In this document: positions 56,342 to 64,000 of the stretch, one piece after another | Numbering within the stretch: the stretch's first letter is position 1 | How the letters are laid out: the number at the start of each line of letters is the position of its first letter | Origin: CAYVFC01 sp964450715 | GTDB lineage: Bacteria > Myxococcota_A > Polyangia > Polyangiales > JAFGIB01 | Length of the DNA: 64,000 nucleotides | Direction: 5' to 3' | Assembly: GCA_964450715.1 (NCBI GenBank) | Contig: CAYVFC010000031.1 | Location: 1-64,000 of the forward strand | The notes under the pieces: generated by a model | What the model was told of the DNA's origin: nothing | Database searches by the model: none | The model's input: the letters and a program-made list of their open reading frames with translations, nothing else | Made by a program: the position numbers and the translations under genes

Positions 56342-58540
56342 ATGTGGAAACCGTTCAGTAGCTGGAAACGAAAGCGCCGGAGAGCATCGGCGCGGGCGGT
56401 AGCGCCGGGGGCGTTCGCCTGGCTCTGCCTGGCCCTCTCCGGGTCGGTTTCCGCCAGCGAGCCGCAACCGGCTACCGCGACCGCGGAGGAGCTGGCGCAG
56501 GTCGAGCCCGCGGTCGAGCCCGCGGTCGAGCAGGAGCTGGAGATCGGCGCTGCGCCGCCCGAGACCACCGCGGCTTCCGAAGACGAGGAAGAGATCATCA
56601 TTCGCGGCTACCGCATCGCGCCTACCGACCAGAGCACCGGTTTCGGCGAGACCATCGACGTCAGCGAGCACGCCGCTACCATGAGCACCGTATCCGAGGT
56701 GATCTCCGAGGCCTCCGGCGTGCAGGTGCGCCGAACCGGAGGCCTCGGCTCGTACGGAGAGGTGAGCATACGCGGTTCAACCCCGAGCCAGGTCCCGGTC
56801 TATTTGGACGGGATGCAGCTCAACGCGGGCGGTTTCTCCGCCGTGGATCTGGGCCAGCTCTCGCTCGACACCCTGCAGAGCGTGGAGATCTACCGGGGCA
56901 GCAGCCCGCGCTCGCTGGGCCCGAGCGGTATCGGCGGCGCGCTCTCCTTGAAGACGCGCGAATACGACGAGCCGGTCTCCGAGGTGGCCTACAGCCAGGG
57001 CTCCTGGAACACCATGCGGGCGCTCTCCGCGCATGGCGATCGCCTGGGTCCGGTGGATACGCTGCTGCTGTTGAGCGGCCACTACTCGTCCGGCGACTTC
57101 GTCCATTTTAATACCCAGGGCACGCGCTTCGACACCTCGGACGACCGTTTCTTGCCGCGCCGCAACAACCAGTCCCGCAGTGGCAGTGCGCTGTTGAAGC
57201 TGAAGGGACCCCTCGACGGCTGGCAATGGAAGCTGGGCGAGAACCTGCACAACCAGTGGCAGGGATTGCCGGGAATACAGGGATCGCCCACCCGCTTGGC
57301 CAACCTGAGCACGCTGCGCAACCACCTGACGCTGGCAGTGGGAGGTTCGCTGGGCAGCTCGGTTACGCTCGACCTGGACGCGGGTCACCTGCTGCTGCGC
57401 GACTATTTCGACGACGCGTCCAACGAGATCGGCGTGGGTCCTCAGAGGACCCGTACGGACATCGACGCGCTCTCGGTCGGATCGTTGCTGCAGATCGAGT
57501 ACAGCGAGCAACACACCGGCCGGCTACGCGTGGACGGCCGTGTCGAGCGCTTCGCCTGCCGCGAGCAGCTGGAGGCGATAGAGGCCGAGCCGCGCACGCG
57601 TCTACAGGGCACCGCGGGTACCGAGCACCAGTGGCGTCCCTGGCCCGCGCTATCTTTGGTGCCGGCACTGGAGGTCGAGATCGACCATTCCAGCTTTGGC
57701 GGCGGGCGGGCGTCCTGTCTGGATCGCGATGAGATACCGGCGCCGGCATCGACCGTGAACGACCTGTTCCTCTCGCCCTCCTTCGGTACCCGCTGGGAGG
57801 CGCTGCCCGGGCTGGTGCTGCGCGCCAACCTGGGGCGATACGCCCGCGTCCCGGGTATAACCGAGCTGTTCGGGGAGCGGGGAATGGTGCAGGGGAACTC
57901 CGAGCTGACGCCGGAAACGGGTGTGAACGCCGACGCCGGGTTCAGTTACGCCATTCCGGAGCTCGGCCCTCTGTCCGCGGTACGACTGGATGCCGCGGTT
58001 TTCGGCTCCCGTACCGATGATCTTATCGTCTACGTGCAGAACTCTCAGGACACTATCGGGCCCGCGAACCTGGACGCAGCCGAGATCCTGGGGGTGGAGA
58101 GCGCCTTGCGCCTGGCCCTGCTCGGCGTGGTGCGGCTGCAGAGCAACTATACCTACCTCCATACCGTGAACCGGTCGTCGGCGAGCTACTACTACGGCAG
58201 AAGCCTGCCGGGCCGGCCCGAGCACGAGGCCTATGGTAAGCTGAGCGTGGTGCAAGGCTTCGCGGGCTGGAGCTGCAAGGCCTGGATCGACGGGGACTAC
58301 GCGGCTGAAACCTTTCTGGATCCGGCCAACAACGATTCCGCCGTGCACCGCTTGCTACTGGGGCTGGGGGTGCGGGTGGAGCGCCCCGCCGAGGGATTGA
58401 CCTTTACCGTCGAGATAACCAACCTGCTGGATACATTGTATATAGAGGACGCGGACGGCCAGCTTTGGCCGATCAGGGACATTCGGGGATTCCCCCTTCC
58501 CGGTAGGAGCATCTACACGACTCTGCATTGGCGGAGCTGA
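56342..58540 (+). CDS. btuB: TonB-dependent vitamin B12 receptor (BtuB-like)
   Basis: 732 residues from ATG 56342; a TTG two codons earlier is possible. Signal peptide (FAWLCLALSGSVSAS), an unusual Glu/Ala/Val-rich spacer with a repeated QVEPAVEPAVEQE, then a TonB-box-like EEEIIIRG. The plug domain has ISEASGVQVRRTGGLGSYGEVSIRGSTPSQVPVYLDGMQLN and VEIYRGSSPRSLGPSGIGGALSLKTR. The C-terminal barrel ends ...GRSIYTTLHWRS with an aromatic-rich last strand. It imports cobalamin across the outer membrane. The upstream riboswitch fits this. The gene is followed after 18 bp by a BtuG-like propeller lipoprotein. Confidence 0.9.
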   Translation: MWKPFSSWKRKRRRASARAVAPGAFAWLCLALSGSVSASEPQPATATAEELAQVEPAVEPAVEQELEIGAAPPETTAASEDEEEIIIRGYRIAPTDQSTGFGETIDVSEHAATMSTVSEVISEASGVQVRRTGGLGSYGEVSIRGSTPSQVPVYLDGMQLNAGGFSAVDLGQLSLDTLQSVEIYRGSSPRSLGPSGIGGALSLKTREYDEPVSEVAYSQGSWNTMRALSAHGDRLGPVDTLLLLSGHYSSGDFVHFNTQGTRFDTSDDRFLPRRNNQSRSGSALLKLKGPLDGWQWKLGENLHNQWQGLPGIQGSPTRLANLSTLRNHLTLAVGGSLGSSVTLDLDAGHLLLRDYFDDASNEIGVGPQRTRTDIDALSVGSLLQIEYSEQHTGRLRVDGRVERFACREQLEAIEAEPRTRLQGTAGTEHQWRPWPALSLVPALEVEIDHSSFGGGRASCLDRDEIPAPASTVNDLFLSPSFGTRWEALPGLVLRANLGRYARVPGITELFGERGMVQGNSELTPETGVNADAGFSYAIPELGPLSAVRLDAAVFGSRTDDLIVYVQNSQDTIGPANLDAAEILGVESALRLALLGVVRLQSNYTYLHTVNRSSASYYYGRSLPGRPEHEAYGKLSVVQGFAGWSCKAWIDGDYAAETFLDPANNDSAVHRLLLGLGVRVERPAEGLTFTVEITNLLDTLYIEDADGQLWPIRDIRGFPLPGRSIYTTLHWRS

Positions 58541-58558
58541 CCTGAGCGGAGAAACGGT

Positions 58559-59731
58559 ATGGAGCGATGGCATACGAGAGTTGAAACCGTTGTCAGGCGG
58601 CGCAATGCGGGGCCGTTGTTCATATTGACGGCGAGCCTGGTCTTTTTCACCGGCTGCCAGAGGCCGCGGTCGGACCAGGGGCCTTCGCTCGATCCGTCCG
58701 AGCTATCGCTGCCGGCCGCGCTGGTCGTGACCACGGACTATAGCGCCGGGTCCTATTCCGCCGTACGGCTGAGCGATCGGGCCGTGGCCAGGAACATCGA
58801 GGCCATCCACCAGGACGCGACCTGCCGTTTCGATCCGGTCGTCGGGTTGCCGGTCATCATCGCCCGGCTGGGCGCCGACGCGGTGGACATCGTCGATCCG
58901 GCGGACCATTGGACGGTGCGGACCGAGTACTCGGTGGAGGCCGGCGAGGAGAGGACCAACCCCCAGGACTTCGCGGCTTTTTCCGACGATCGCGCCTACG
59001 TGAGCCGCTTCAACGCCTCCGACCTGTTGGTGGTGAATCCCGGCGAAGGCGAGGTGCTGGAAACCGTCGACCTCTCGGCTTACGCGGACGGGGACGGGAT
59101 CCCCGAGGCGAGCTGGATGCTGATGCTCGGGGGCAAGCTGTACCTGGTGCTGGCGCGGCTGGACGACGGCCAGTACCCCGTGGACTACAGCTCGCTGCTG
59201 GTGATCGACGGCCCGAGCGGAGAGATAGAAGAGGAGGTCCGGTTATCGTCCACCAATCCCTTCGGCCGGCCGCGTCCGGATCCGGTCTCGGGAGGCGTCG
59301 TGCTCTGCGAGAGCGGCGACTGGCAGGAGAAGGACGGTGGAATCGAGCTCTTCTACCCTGCCGATAACAGCCTGAGCGGCCTGCTGGTTACCGAAGAGCA
59401 ACTCGGCGGCGACGCGGTGGACGCCGTGCTGGTCTCCGAAGATAAGGGATACGCCATCGTGGGCCGCCCGGCCGAGAGCGGCTCGCGCACGGTGCTGATA
59501 AGCTTTGACCCATCGACCGGCGAGGCGAGCGAGCCCTTGCTCTCGGCCGAGCGCTGGGACTACGCCTCGCTGGAGCTCTCACCCGACGGCCGAGAGCTAT
59601 GGCTGGCCGATCGCACCCGGGAGGATCCGGGTATTCGAATATTCGATGTAAAGGACGACGAAGAGCTCACCGACGAGCCCATCGACGTCGGCCTTCCCCC
59701 CTTTGCCATCTGTTTCGTGCCGGAGGTCTGA
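58559..59731 (+). CDS. Surface beta-propeller lipoprotein, possible BtuG-type B12 binder
   Basis: 390 residues. The lipobox is LVFFTGC. The mature chain has repeated YncE-like propeller blades: DRAYVSRFNASDLLVVNPGEGEVLETVDL, GKLYLVLARLDDGQ, SSLLVIDGPSGEIEEEVRLS, KGYAIVGRPAESG, LELSPDGRELWLADRTREDPGIRIFDV. In Bacteroides a surface propeller lipoprotein, BtuG, sits on BtuB and captures cobalamin; this gene has the same fold type and the same position after btuB. The equivalence is an inference from context, since sequence identity was not tested. It is 2 bp upstream of the next lipoprotein gene. Confidence 0.68.
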   Translation: MERWHTRVETVVRRRNAGPLFILTASLVFFTGCQRPRSDQGPSLDPSELSLPAALVVTTDYSAGSYSAVRLSDRAVARNIEAIHQDATCRFDPVVGLPVIIARLGADAVDIVDPADHWTVRTEYSVEAGEERTNPQDFAAFSDDRAYVSRFNASDLLVVNPGEGEVLETVDLSAYADGDGIPEASWMLMLGGKLYLVLARLDDGQYPVDYSSLLVIDGPSGEIEEEVRLSSTNPFGRPRPDPVSGGVVLCESGDWQEKDGGIELFYPADNSLSGLLVTEEQLGGDAVDAVLVSEDKGYAIVGRPAESGSRTVLISFDPSTGEASEPLLSAERWDYASLELSPDGRELWLADRTREDPGIRIFDVKDDEELTDEPIDVGLPPFAICFVPEV

Positions 59732-59733
59732 AC

Positions 59734-60870
59734 ATGGTCGCGCGGAATCCCGTAGGTGAGGTGCTTGCCCCCTCCCGGCAAGTTTTGGAAGCTATCGCCG
59801 TAGGTGAGGTGCTTGCCCCCTCCCGCGAAATACCTTTCGACGGGCGGGCGCAAGGCCCGCCCCTACGTTTCATTTTTTTTCTGTCGCTCGGTGCCTTTGC
59901 CTGCGGCAGCGGGCAAAACGGGCAAGGCGAGCAAGAGGACGCGGGCTGCGCTCCTGTTGAGGTCTGCCCGGTCCCGCAGGCGCCGGCGCTGGATCTCATT
60001 CACCCCGCCCGGCTCGAGTTCACCGCCGAGTGCTTCCCGGAGGACGAGATACAGGTCGGGAAATCGGACGATCCCGAGGCCGACTCGCCGGACGGCTGGC
60101 AGGACCGGAGCAGCTTCGACCTGAGCGAAACCGATCCCCCCTACGAGATCAAGCTGTTCGCTCGCGTAGTATCGGATCGCTGTACCGCCGGTCCGGTATT
60201 CGGCCACCTCTACCGGGTCAGTGACGCCTATCCACCGGCCGGGGGCGAGCCGGACTCGACGGCAGTGGCCATGGACGATCCGGCCATCGGGGCCTGGGCC
60301 ACTGGTTTCGTGGAGCCGGTGGCATACGGGGAAGATGTGGCGGAGAAGTGGCAGACGCCCGAGCGCGCGCTGGGTGCGGCCACCGGCCAGGCCGACGACG
60401 TGGTCTCGCTGGGAAGGGGCGGCAGCATCGTGCTGACCTTTGAATCCGGTATCAGGAACGGCGAAGGGTACGATTTCGCCGTGTTCGAGAACGCCTCCAT
60501 GGAGGGTTTTCTGGAGCTGGGCCTGGTAGAGGTGAGCAGCGACGGCCAGACCTTCGTCGGTTTCGACCAAGCTTACCTGGGCGAACAGCCCGTCTCGGAC
60601 TTCGGCACCCACGATACCGCTCTCATCGGTTCGCTGGCCGGCAAGTACCAGGCCGGCTGGGGGACGCCCTTTGACCTGGAAATACTGGCCAACAAGCCCG
60701 AGGTGATCGACGGCAGCGTGGACCTGGGCCGTATCGAATACGTGAAGATCATCGACGTGGTGGGCGATGGCAGTCAGAACGACAGCTTCGGCCGGCCCAT
60801 CTACGATCCCCACCCCACCACCACCAGCGCCGGCTTCGACCTGGACGCCATAGGTGTCCTCAACCTGTGA
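59734..60870 (+). CDS. Surface lipoprotein of B12 locus with repeat-inserted signal peptide
   Basis: 378 residues from ATG 59734, with GGAGG at 59721-59725. The lipobox is LSLGAFAC. The domain at about 170-375 reads WQTPERALGAATGQADDVVSLGRGGSIVLTFESG, EGYDFAVFENA and VEVSSDGQTFVGF, a beta-sandwich that I associate with cell-surface proteins encoded beside btuB/btuG in Bacteroidetes. About 40 residues between the first five residues and the hydrophobic core come from two copies of CGTAGGTGAGGTGCTTGCC and a GGGCGGGCGCAAGGCCCGCCC stem. So a repeat was inserted in frame in the n-region and the signal may still work. Probably a cobalamin-capture accessory. Confidence 0.68.
   Translation: MVARNPVGEVLAPSRQVLEAIAVGEVLAPSREIPFDGRAQGPPLRFIFFLSLGAFACGSGQNGQGEQEDAGCAPVEVCPVPQAPALDLIHPARLEFTAECFPEDEIQVGKSDDPEADSPDGWQDRSSFDLSETDPPYEIKLFARVVSDRCTAGPVFGHLYRVSDAYPPAGGEPDSTAVAMDDPAIGAWATGFVEPVAYGEDVAEKWQTPERALGAATGQADDVVSLGRGGSIVLTFESGIRNGEGYDFAVFENASMEGFLELGLVEVSSDGQTFVGFDQAYLGEQPVSDFGTHDTALIGSLAGKYQAGWGTPFDLEILANKPEVIDGSVDLGRIEYVKIIDVVGDGSQNDSFGRPIYDPHPTTTSAGFDLDAIGVLNL
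59751..59867. repeat. GTAGG-type repeat cluster inside coding sequence
   Basis: Two identical 27-bp copies (CGTAGGTGAGGTGCTTGCC... at 59751-59777 and 59799-59825) and a palindromic CGGGCGGGCGCAAGGCCCGCCCC (59841-) together give about 115 bp. The same sequence in reverse is at 61421-61451 and a related GTAGGGGCGGGCC stem is at 61357-61387. It keeps the host frame open. Confidence 0.8.
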
Positions 60871-60946
60871 ATGCGCGAAGCTGGCAATTCGGTTAAGATG
60901 GACGCGTCTGATCGCCGGAGCGCGCGAGCGCCTTCAGGAGGGAATC

Positions 60947-61339
60947 GTGCCAATCACGTATCTTCGTAGCGTGTCCGGGTTCGTAACGGCGTGGGCGCTC
61001 GTTGTCGCCCTGCAAGCGTGCTCGACCGTGCAGGAGCCGACAGGCGAGGCCGGCGGTTTCGGCGGCTGCGTCACGCCGGACCAGGGCATTGCCTCCTGCG
61101 ACGAGTACTGCGCCAGTATCTCGCGCGCCTGCGTGGAGTGCGGCTGCCCCTCCGACCACGCGGAGGACTACCTATGCAGCGGTGACAGGCGCGGCAGCCG
61201 GTACACGGCCATCGGCTGGAAGAACGATGCTTTCTGTCAGGGCCAGATCACCACCGCCTACAACGGCTGCTCCCAGAACCTCTTCCACGACGCCGCCGGG
61301 GCCCTGGTCGTGCAGTCGGTGATGTGTTGCTGCGAGTGA
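60947..61339 (+). CDS. Small Cys-rich lipoprotein
   Basis: 130 residues from GTG 60947, with AGGAGGG at 60936-60942; earlier in-frame residues lack signals. The lipobox is LVVALQAC. The mature part has about fourteen Cys (CVTPDQGIASCDEYC, CVECGCPSD, CSGDRRG, CQGQITTAYNGC) and ends VMCCCE, so it should be a compact disulfide-bonded surface protein. It follows the B12-locus surface lipoprotein by 76 bp and may belong to that operon, but nothing in its sequence links it to cobalamin. Family unknown. Confidence 0.65.
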   Translation: MPITYLRSVSGFVTAWALVVALQACSTVQEPTGEAGGFGGCVTPDQGIASCDEYCASISRACVECGCPSDHAEDYLCSGDRRGSRYTAIGWKNDAFCQGQITTAYNGCSQNLFHDAAGALVVQSVMCCCE

Positions 61340-61355
61340 TACCATCCGTTCGGTT

Positions 61356-61451
61356 CCGTAGGGGCGGGCCTAGAGCCCGCCCGTCCCCGGTTTGGCCACC
61401 ATAACCCCGTAGGGGTGGAGAGCGGGAGGGGGGCAAGCCCCTCCCCTACGA
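61356..61451. repeat. GTAGGGG palindromic repeats
   Basis: CCGTAGGGGCGGGCC..GCCCGCCCGTCCCC (61356-61388) and GTAGGGGTGGAGAGCGGGAGGGGGG...CCCCTCCCCTACG (61409-61450) are two hairpin-forming units, relatives of 59751-59867. The interval 61340-61509 has no gene. Confidence 0.75.
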
Positions 61452-61509
61452 GTTTCGAACGCGTTCCGTTGGGGCAACGGATGACCGGTTTATCCGGGCA
61501 ATCCCGGCG

Positions 61510-63432
61510 TCACTGCTCGCTACTCTCGGCCTGCTGCTCGGCCTCGATCATGCGGTTGGTCACGGCCAGGATCAGGGTCTCGATCGGGGAGAGGAAGCTC
61601 TCGTCGCAGATGGATTGCACCACCCCGTTGACCCCGAAGCCCCGGGCCACCTCCACCAGCCGTCGCGGCGGGTAGGCCTTGGTGAAGTACGGATCGCTGG
61701 AAGGGTCGTCCGGGTTATATAAGGGGTTAGCTACCGTACAGGAGGGCTCCAGGTTCTGGCCGTCTGAGCGGATTTTCTGCTCCATCTCCGGAGCATCCAG
61801 GATCTGCTGGTAGTAGTCGTCGATCTCTGCCGGGTCGGCCTCCACCTTGCCCAGGATGTGCGTCGGCAGATCGGACTCGCTATTGACCAACTCGGGCGGC
61901 ACGCCCGCGACCAGGCCGAAGATGATGCGTTCCTCCATGCCCGGCCGCAGGGCTTTGAGGTTGTCCAGGTAGCGTTCGATCGGGTAGAGCCGGTCCGGGT
62001 TGTGGTAGCAGCGCAGGTTCGGAGGCTGCTCCGCGATTTCGGGCTCTGCTGTTTCGGGATGCTCGAAGATATGGATATCCTGGGCCGAGCAGTCGTCCTC
62101 GTCGCTGACCACGATCACGGCCAGCAGCGAGTCCTCGCGCAAGAACCCAGCGTTTTCCGCGTCGCCGTGGCCGAGGGCGCTAGGACCGAAGAAGGTGACG
62201 CTGTCGTCCGCCGAGGGCCAGAGCGCCTTGAGCCCGGCTTCCAGCGGTTGCTCCAGCCCGCAGCCGCTGGTGCCCAGCTGGAGCATGCAGGTGAAATCTT
62301 CGGCGGTCTGTCCAGCGTCGCCCGAATCCGATTCGTGGTCGAGGAAGAGAGGATAGCTCTCTTTACAGACAGGGCCGGTTTCTTCGACTGGCGGAACAGG
62401 CGGAATGGGTACGAGTGAAGGATCGTAACACGAGGCGGTATCGAAGGTGCAGACCAGGGGAAAGCATCTGAGCGTGCCCTCTCCCATGTCCAGGCTCTGG
62501 CAGGTTTCCCCGCCCAGGTCGTCGCCATCGCACTCCTCGAGATCGTCGATGGTCCCGTTGCCGCAGGGAAGGAAGCACGAGGCGGTATCGAAACTGCAGG
62601 TGTCCGGAATGCATCTGAGCGTACCGTCGCCCAGGTTTAGCGATTCGCAGGTCTTTCCGCCCAGGTCGTCGCCATCGCACTGCTCCTCGCCGTCGACCAC
62701 GCCGTTTCCACATAAATTCTCGCAACCGGACACATCGAGCCGACAGGTATCCGGATCGCACACCAGCGTTCCCTCACCCATGCCTCGGCTTTCGCAGGTC
62801 TCTCCGTTTAGGTCTTCTCCCTCGCACTGCTCGATGGCCTCGATGACGCCGTTGCCGCAATCTCTTTCCCGGTCGTAACACTGCGAAGCGTCGAAATAGC
62901 ATCCGAGGGGATCGCATCCTAGTATACCCCCGCCCTCGCCCAAGCTCTGGCAGGTCTCCCCGCCCAGGTCGTCGCCGTCGCACTCCTCGCCTCCTTCGAT
63001 CGTCCCGTTTCCACAAGGCGATGGCTGCTCCCCTTCATGCTGTAGCAGACCGTCGTCTCCGATACCGTGGCACTTGCCCTCGGGATCGAGGGACATCTCG
63101 ATCTCGGGCAACCCGAGATCGGTGGAGACCACGCCCAGGTGCAGGCTGTCGGCCGGCTCGAACTCCGGGTCGCCGTCACCGTCGCGGTCGCCGGTCACCA
63201 GCACCTCGACCAGGCGCTGCATGGCCTCCTGTTCCTCTTGCATGGAGCCGGAGTTGTCCATCACGAAGAGGATGTCCACCTTGCTGATCTTCTTCAGCGG
63301 GTCGCCGATGCGCACCTCGGGCTCGCCGTCGACCGGGTTGCCGGAATGGGTACCGTTGCAGCCGGCCGCATACCCGAACGCGAGCAGCGCCGTGATCATT
63401 ATGATCATTGCTTGGTAGAACGGACGCGACAT
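61510..63432 (-). CDS. VWA lipoprotein with inserted Myxococcus-type Cys-rich repeats
   Basis: 640 residues. The lipobox is FGYAAGC (Cys25). A VWA domain starts at about 50 with MIDAS DNSGSM (59-64), but after DPEGKCHGIGDD it is interrupted by four about 48-residue Cys repeats (140-335) with the pattern CGNGxIExxEECDGDDLGGETCxSLxxGxGxLxCxPxxCxFDxxxC. The VWA sequence resumes at TCMLQLGTSGCGLEQPLEAG and has VIVVSDEDDCSA. The C-terminal region (PTHILGKVEADPAEIDDYYQ, GFGVNGVVQSICDE) is that of the family. It should be a surface adhesion or sensing protein. It starts 2 bp after the stop of the TIGR02147 gene, so the two are in one operon. Confidence 0.85.
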   Translation of the reverse strand: MSRPFYQAMIIMITALLAFGYAAGCNGTHSGNPVDGEPEVRIGDPLKKISKVDILFVMDNSGSMQEEQEAMQRLVEVLVTGDRDGDGDPEFEPADSLHLGVVSTDLGLPEIEMSLDPEGKCHGIGDDGLLQHEGEQPSPCGNGTIEGGEECDGDDLGGETCQSLGEGGGILGCDPLGCYFDASQCYDRERDCGNGVIEAIEQCEGEDLNGETCESRGMGEGTLVCDPDTCRLDVSGCENLCGNGVVDGEEQCDGDDLGGKTCESLNLGDGTLRCIPDTCSFDTASCFLPCGNGTIDDLEECDGDDLGGETCQSLDMGEGTLRCFPLVCTFDTASCYDPSLVPIPPVPPVEETGPVCKESYPLFLDHESDSGDAGQTAEDFTCMLQLGTSGCGLEQPLEAGLKALWPSADDSVTFFGPSALGHGDAENAGFLREDSLLAVIVVSDEDDCSAQDIHIFEHPETAEPEIAEQPPNLRCYHNPDRLYPIERYLDNLKALRPGMEERIIFGLVAGVPPELVNSESDLPTHILGKVEADPAEIDDYYQQILDAPEMEQKIRSDGQNLEPSCTVANPLYNPDDPSSDPYFTKAYPPRRLVEVARGFGVNGVVQSICDESFLSPIETLILAVTNRMIEAEQQAESSEQ

Positions 63433-63434
63433 GA

Positions 63435-64000
63435 CTATCCCTCCTCTTCCTCTTTTTCCGTTTCCTCTTTTACCGTCAGGGGAAACATCTGGAAGTTGAT
63501 CTGGACGACGCGCTCGGGGTTGTCGTCCGGCTCGTATAGATCGAGCAATTCGAAGCGGAAGCGCTCCAGGTGCGCCTTGAGCGCCTGCAGCTTTTTCTGG
63601 CTGATGCAGAGGGTGATGGCCGCGATGTCGCGATCTTCATGCGGCACCCGGTCCAGGGCCTCGCCCGCCCGCTCCATCATGGTCCGGTGATAGGCCGCGA
63701 GCTGGTGGCCGAGCGGGCCGTCGGCCGTGCTGACCAGAGGGTCGGCCTGCCCCAGACGACCGCTCTGGTCGCGCACCAGAAGACCGAGATCGCACAGCAC
63801 CTTGATAGCGGAGGAGGCCTCCCGCGGGGAGATGGCGGGGAGGAGCGTGCGAGCGATCCATTTCGGGTCTTCGGAAAAGTCGGGCCGAGCCGCCAGCTCG
63901 CGGATGGCCGGGATGTACCAGCGCGAGTGGTATCGATCCTGCGCGCCGTCCAGCCGGTGGATGCGGCGGTAGCGACGGAAGCGGCTCAGCCGCTCGTAGT
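63435..64000 (-). CDS. TIGR02147-family protein (partial, 5' end beyond window)
   Basis: The last 188 codons of a minus-strand gene that continues past base 64000. The visible chain reads YERLSRFRRYRRIHRLD, YHSRWYIPAIRELAARPDFSEDPKWIARTL and ISPREASSAIKVLCDLGLLVRDQSG with a winged-helix look, then a helical C-terminal domain (ISQKKLQALKAHLERFRFELLDL, VVQINFQMFPLT). This matches the TIGR02147 paralogous family, probable DNA-binding regulators known from Fibrobacter and abundant in Myxococcota relatives. It is directly upstream of the VWA lipoprotein gene and probably controls or is controlled with it. Confidence 0.83.
   Translation of the reverse strand, partial: YERLSRFRRYRRIHRLDGAQDRYHSRWYIPAIRELAARPDFSEDPKWIARTLLPAISPREASSAIKVLCDLGLLVRDQSGRLGQADPLVSTADGPLGHQLAAYHRTMMERAGEALDRVPHEDRDIAAITLCISQKKLQALKAHLERFRFELLDLYEPDDNPERVVQINFQMFPLTVKEETEKEEEEG

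Overview
This window looks like part of the chromosome of a high-GC, Gram-negative, predatory or soil/sediment-type bacterium of the Myxococcota / former Deltaproteobacteria. That assignment rests on gene style, not on a phylogenetic marker. The signs are many lipoproteins with Gly/Ser/Ala-rich linkers after the lipid-anchor Cys, a MopE-like CDGVDNDCDG protein, Myxococcus-type Cys-rich repeats inside a VWA protein, a TIGR02147 regulator, PATAN (DUF4388) and Ser/Thr-kinase signalling genes, and FadL and TonB outer-membrane proteins. No rRNA, tRNA, CRISPR array, prophage or intact transposase gene was seen. Coding density is high, but several stretches hold pseudogenes and dispersed repeats.

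Layout. 1-5.2 kb: a truncated Tat mini-ORF, then a plus-strand operon of two DUF362 proteins, two DUF6599 proteins and a NapH-NapG-like polyferredoxin (membrane-linked electron transfer). 5.2-10.1 kb: two minus-strand envelope proteins, a perfect terminator and a class II (B12-dependent) ribonucleotide reductase. 10.6-14.7 kb: outer-membrane barrel, lipoprotein, FadL-like protein. 15-16.8 kb: two tandem HEAT/LRV-repeat paralogs. 17.1-18.8 kb: a lipoprotein with 13-residue YMAP repeats next to a radical SAM/SPASM enzyme, the best candidate here for an undescribed peptide-modification system. 18.9-21.1 kb: CAP-domain lipoprotein and a DUF5924/DUF2914 membrane protein. 21.1-26.2 kb: repeat-rich, less GC-biased region with REP-like hairpins, a probable group II intron fragment, a PleD-type diguanylate cyclase, a TPR regulator and gene remnants. 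26.3-33.3 kb: a double-length UvrA and a GT-C membrane protein. 33.4-38.8 kb: MITE-like element, Cys-rich and small lipoproteins, RtcB, VWA lipoprotein. 38.9-39.7 kb: decayed ABC exporter genes. 39.7-45.8 kb: a minus-strand signalling cluster (TPR-kinase, CheY, GAF, PATAN, double receiver). 46-52 kb: a decayed GT39-like gene, ClC channel and YfhO-like membrane protein. 52-61.3 kb: a cobalamin-uptake locus, with btuFCD plus a lipoprotein on minus and btuB plus a BtuG-like propeller and accessory surface proteins on plus, each arm led by a cobalamin riboswitch. 61.5-64 kb: VWA/Cys-repeat lipoprotein and TIGR02147 protein.

Functional links. The cobalamin locus would supply the cofactor needed by the B12-dependent NrdJ about 45 kb away and probably by other B12 enzymes. 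The YMAP lipoprotein and the SPASM enzyme are 29 bp apart and read as a substrate/enzyme pair. Everything here comes from reading the sequence; no database search was run.
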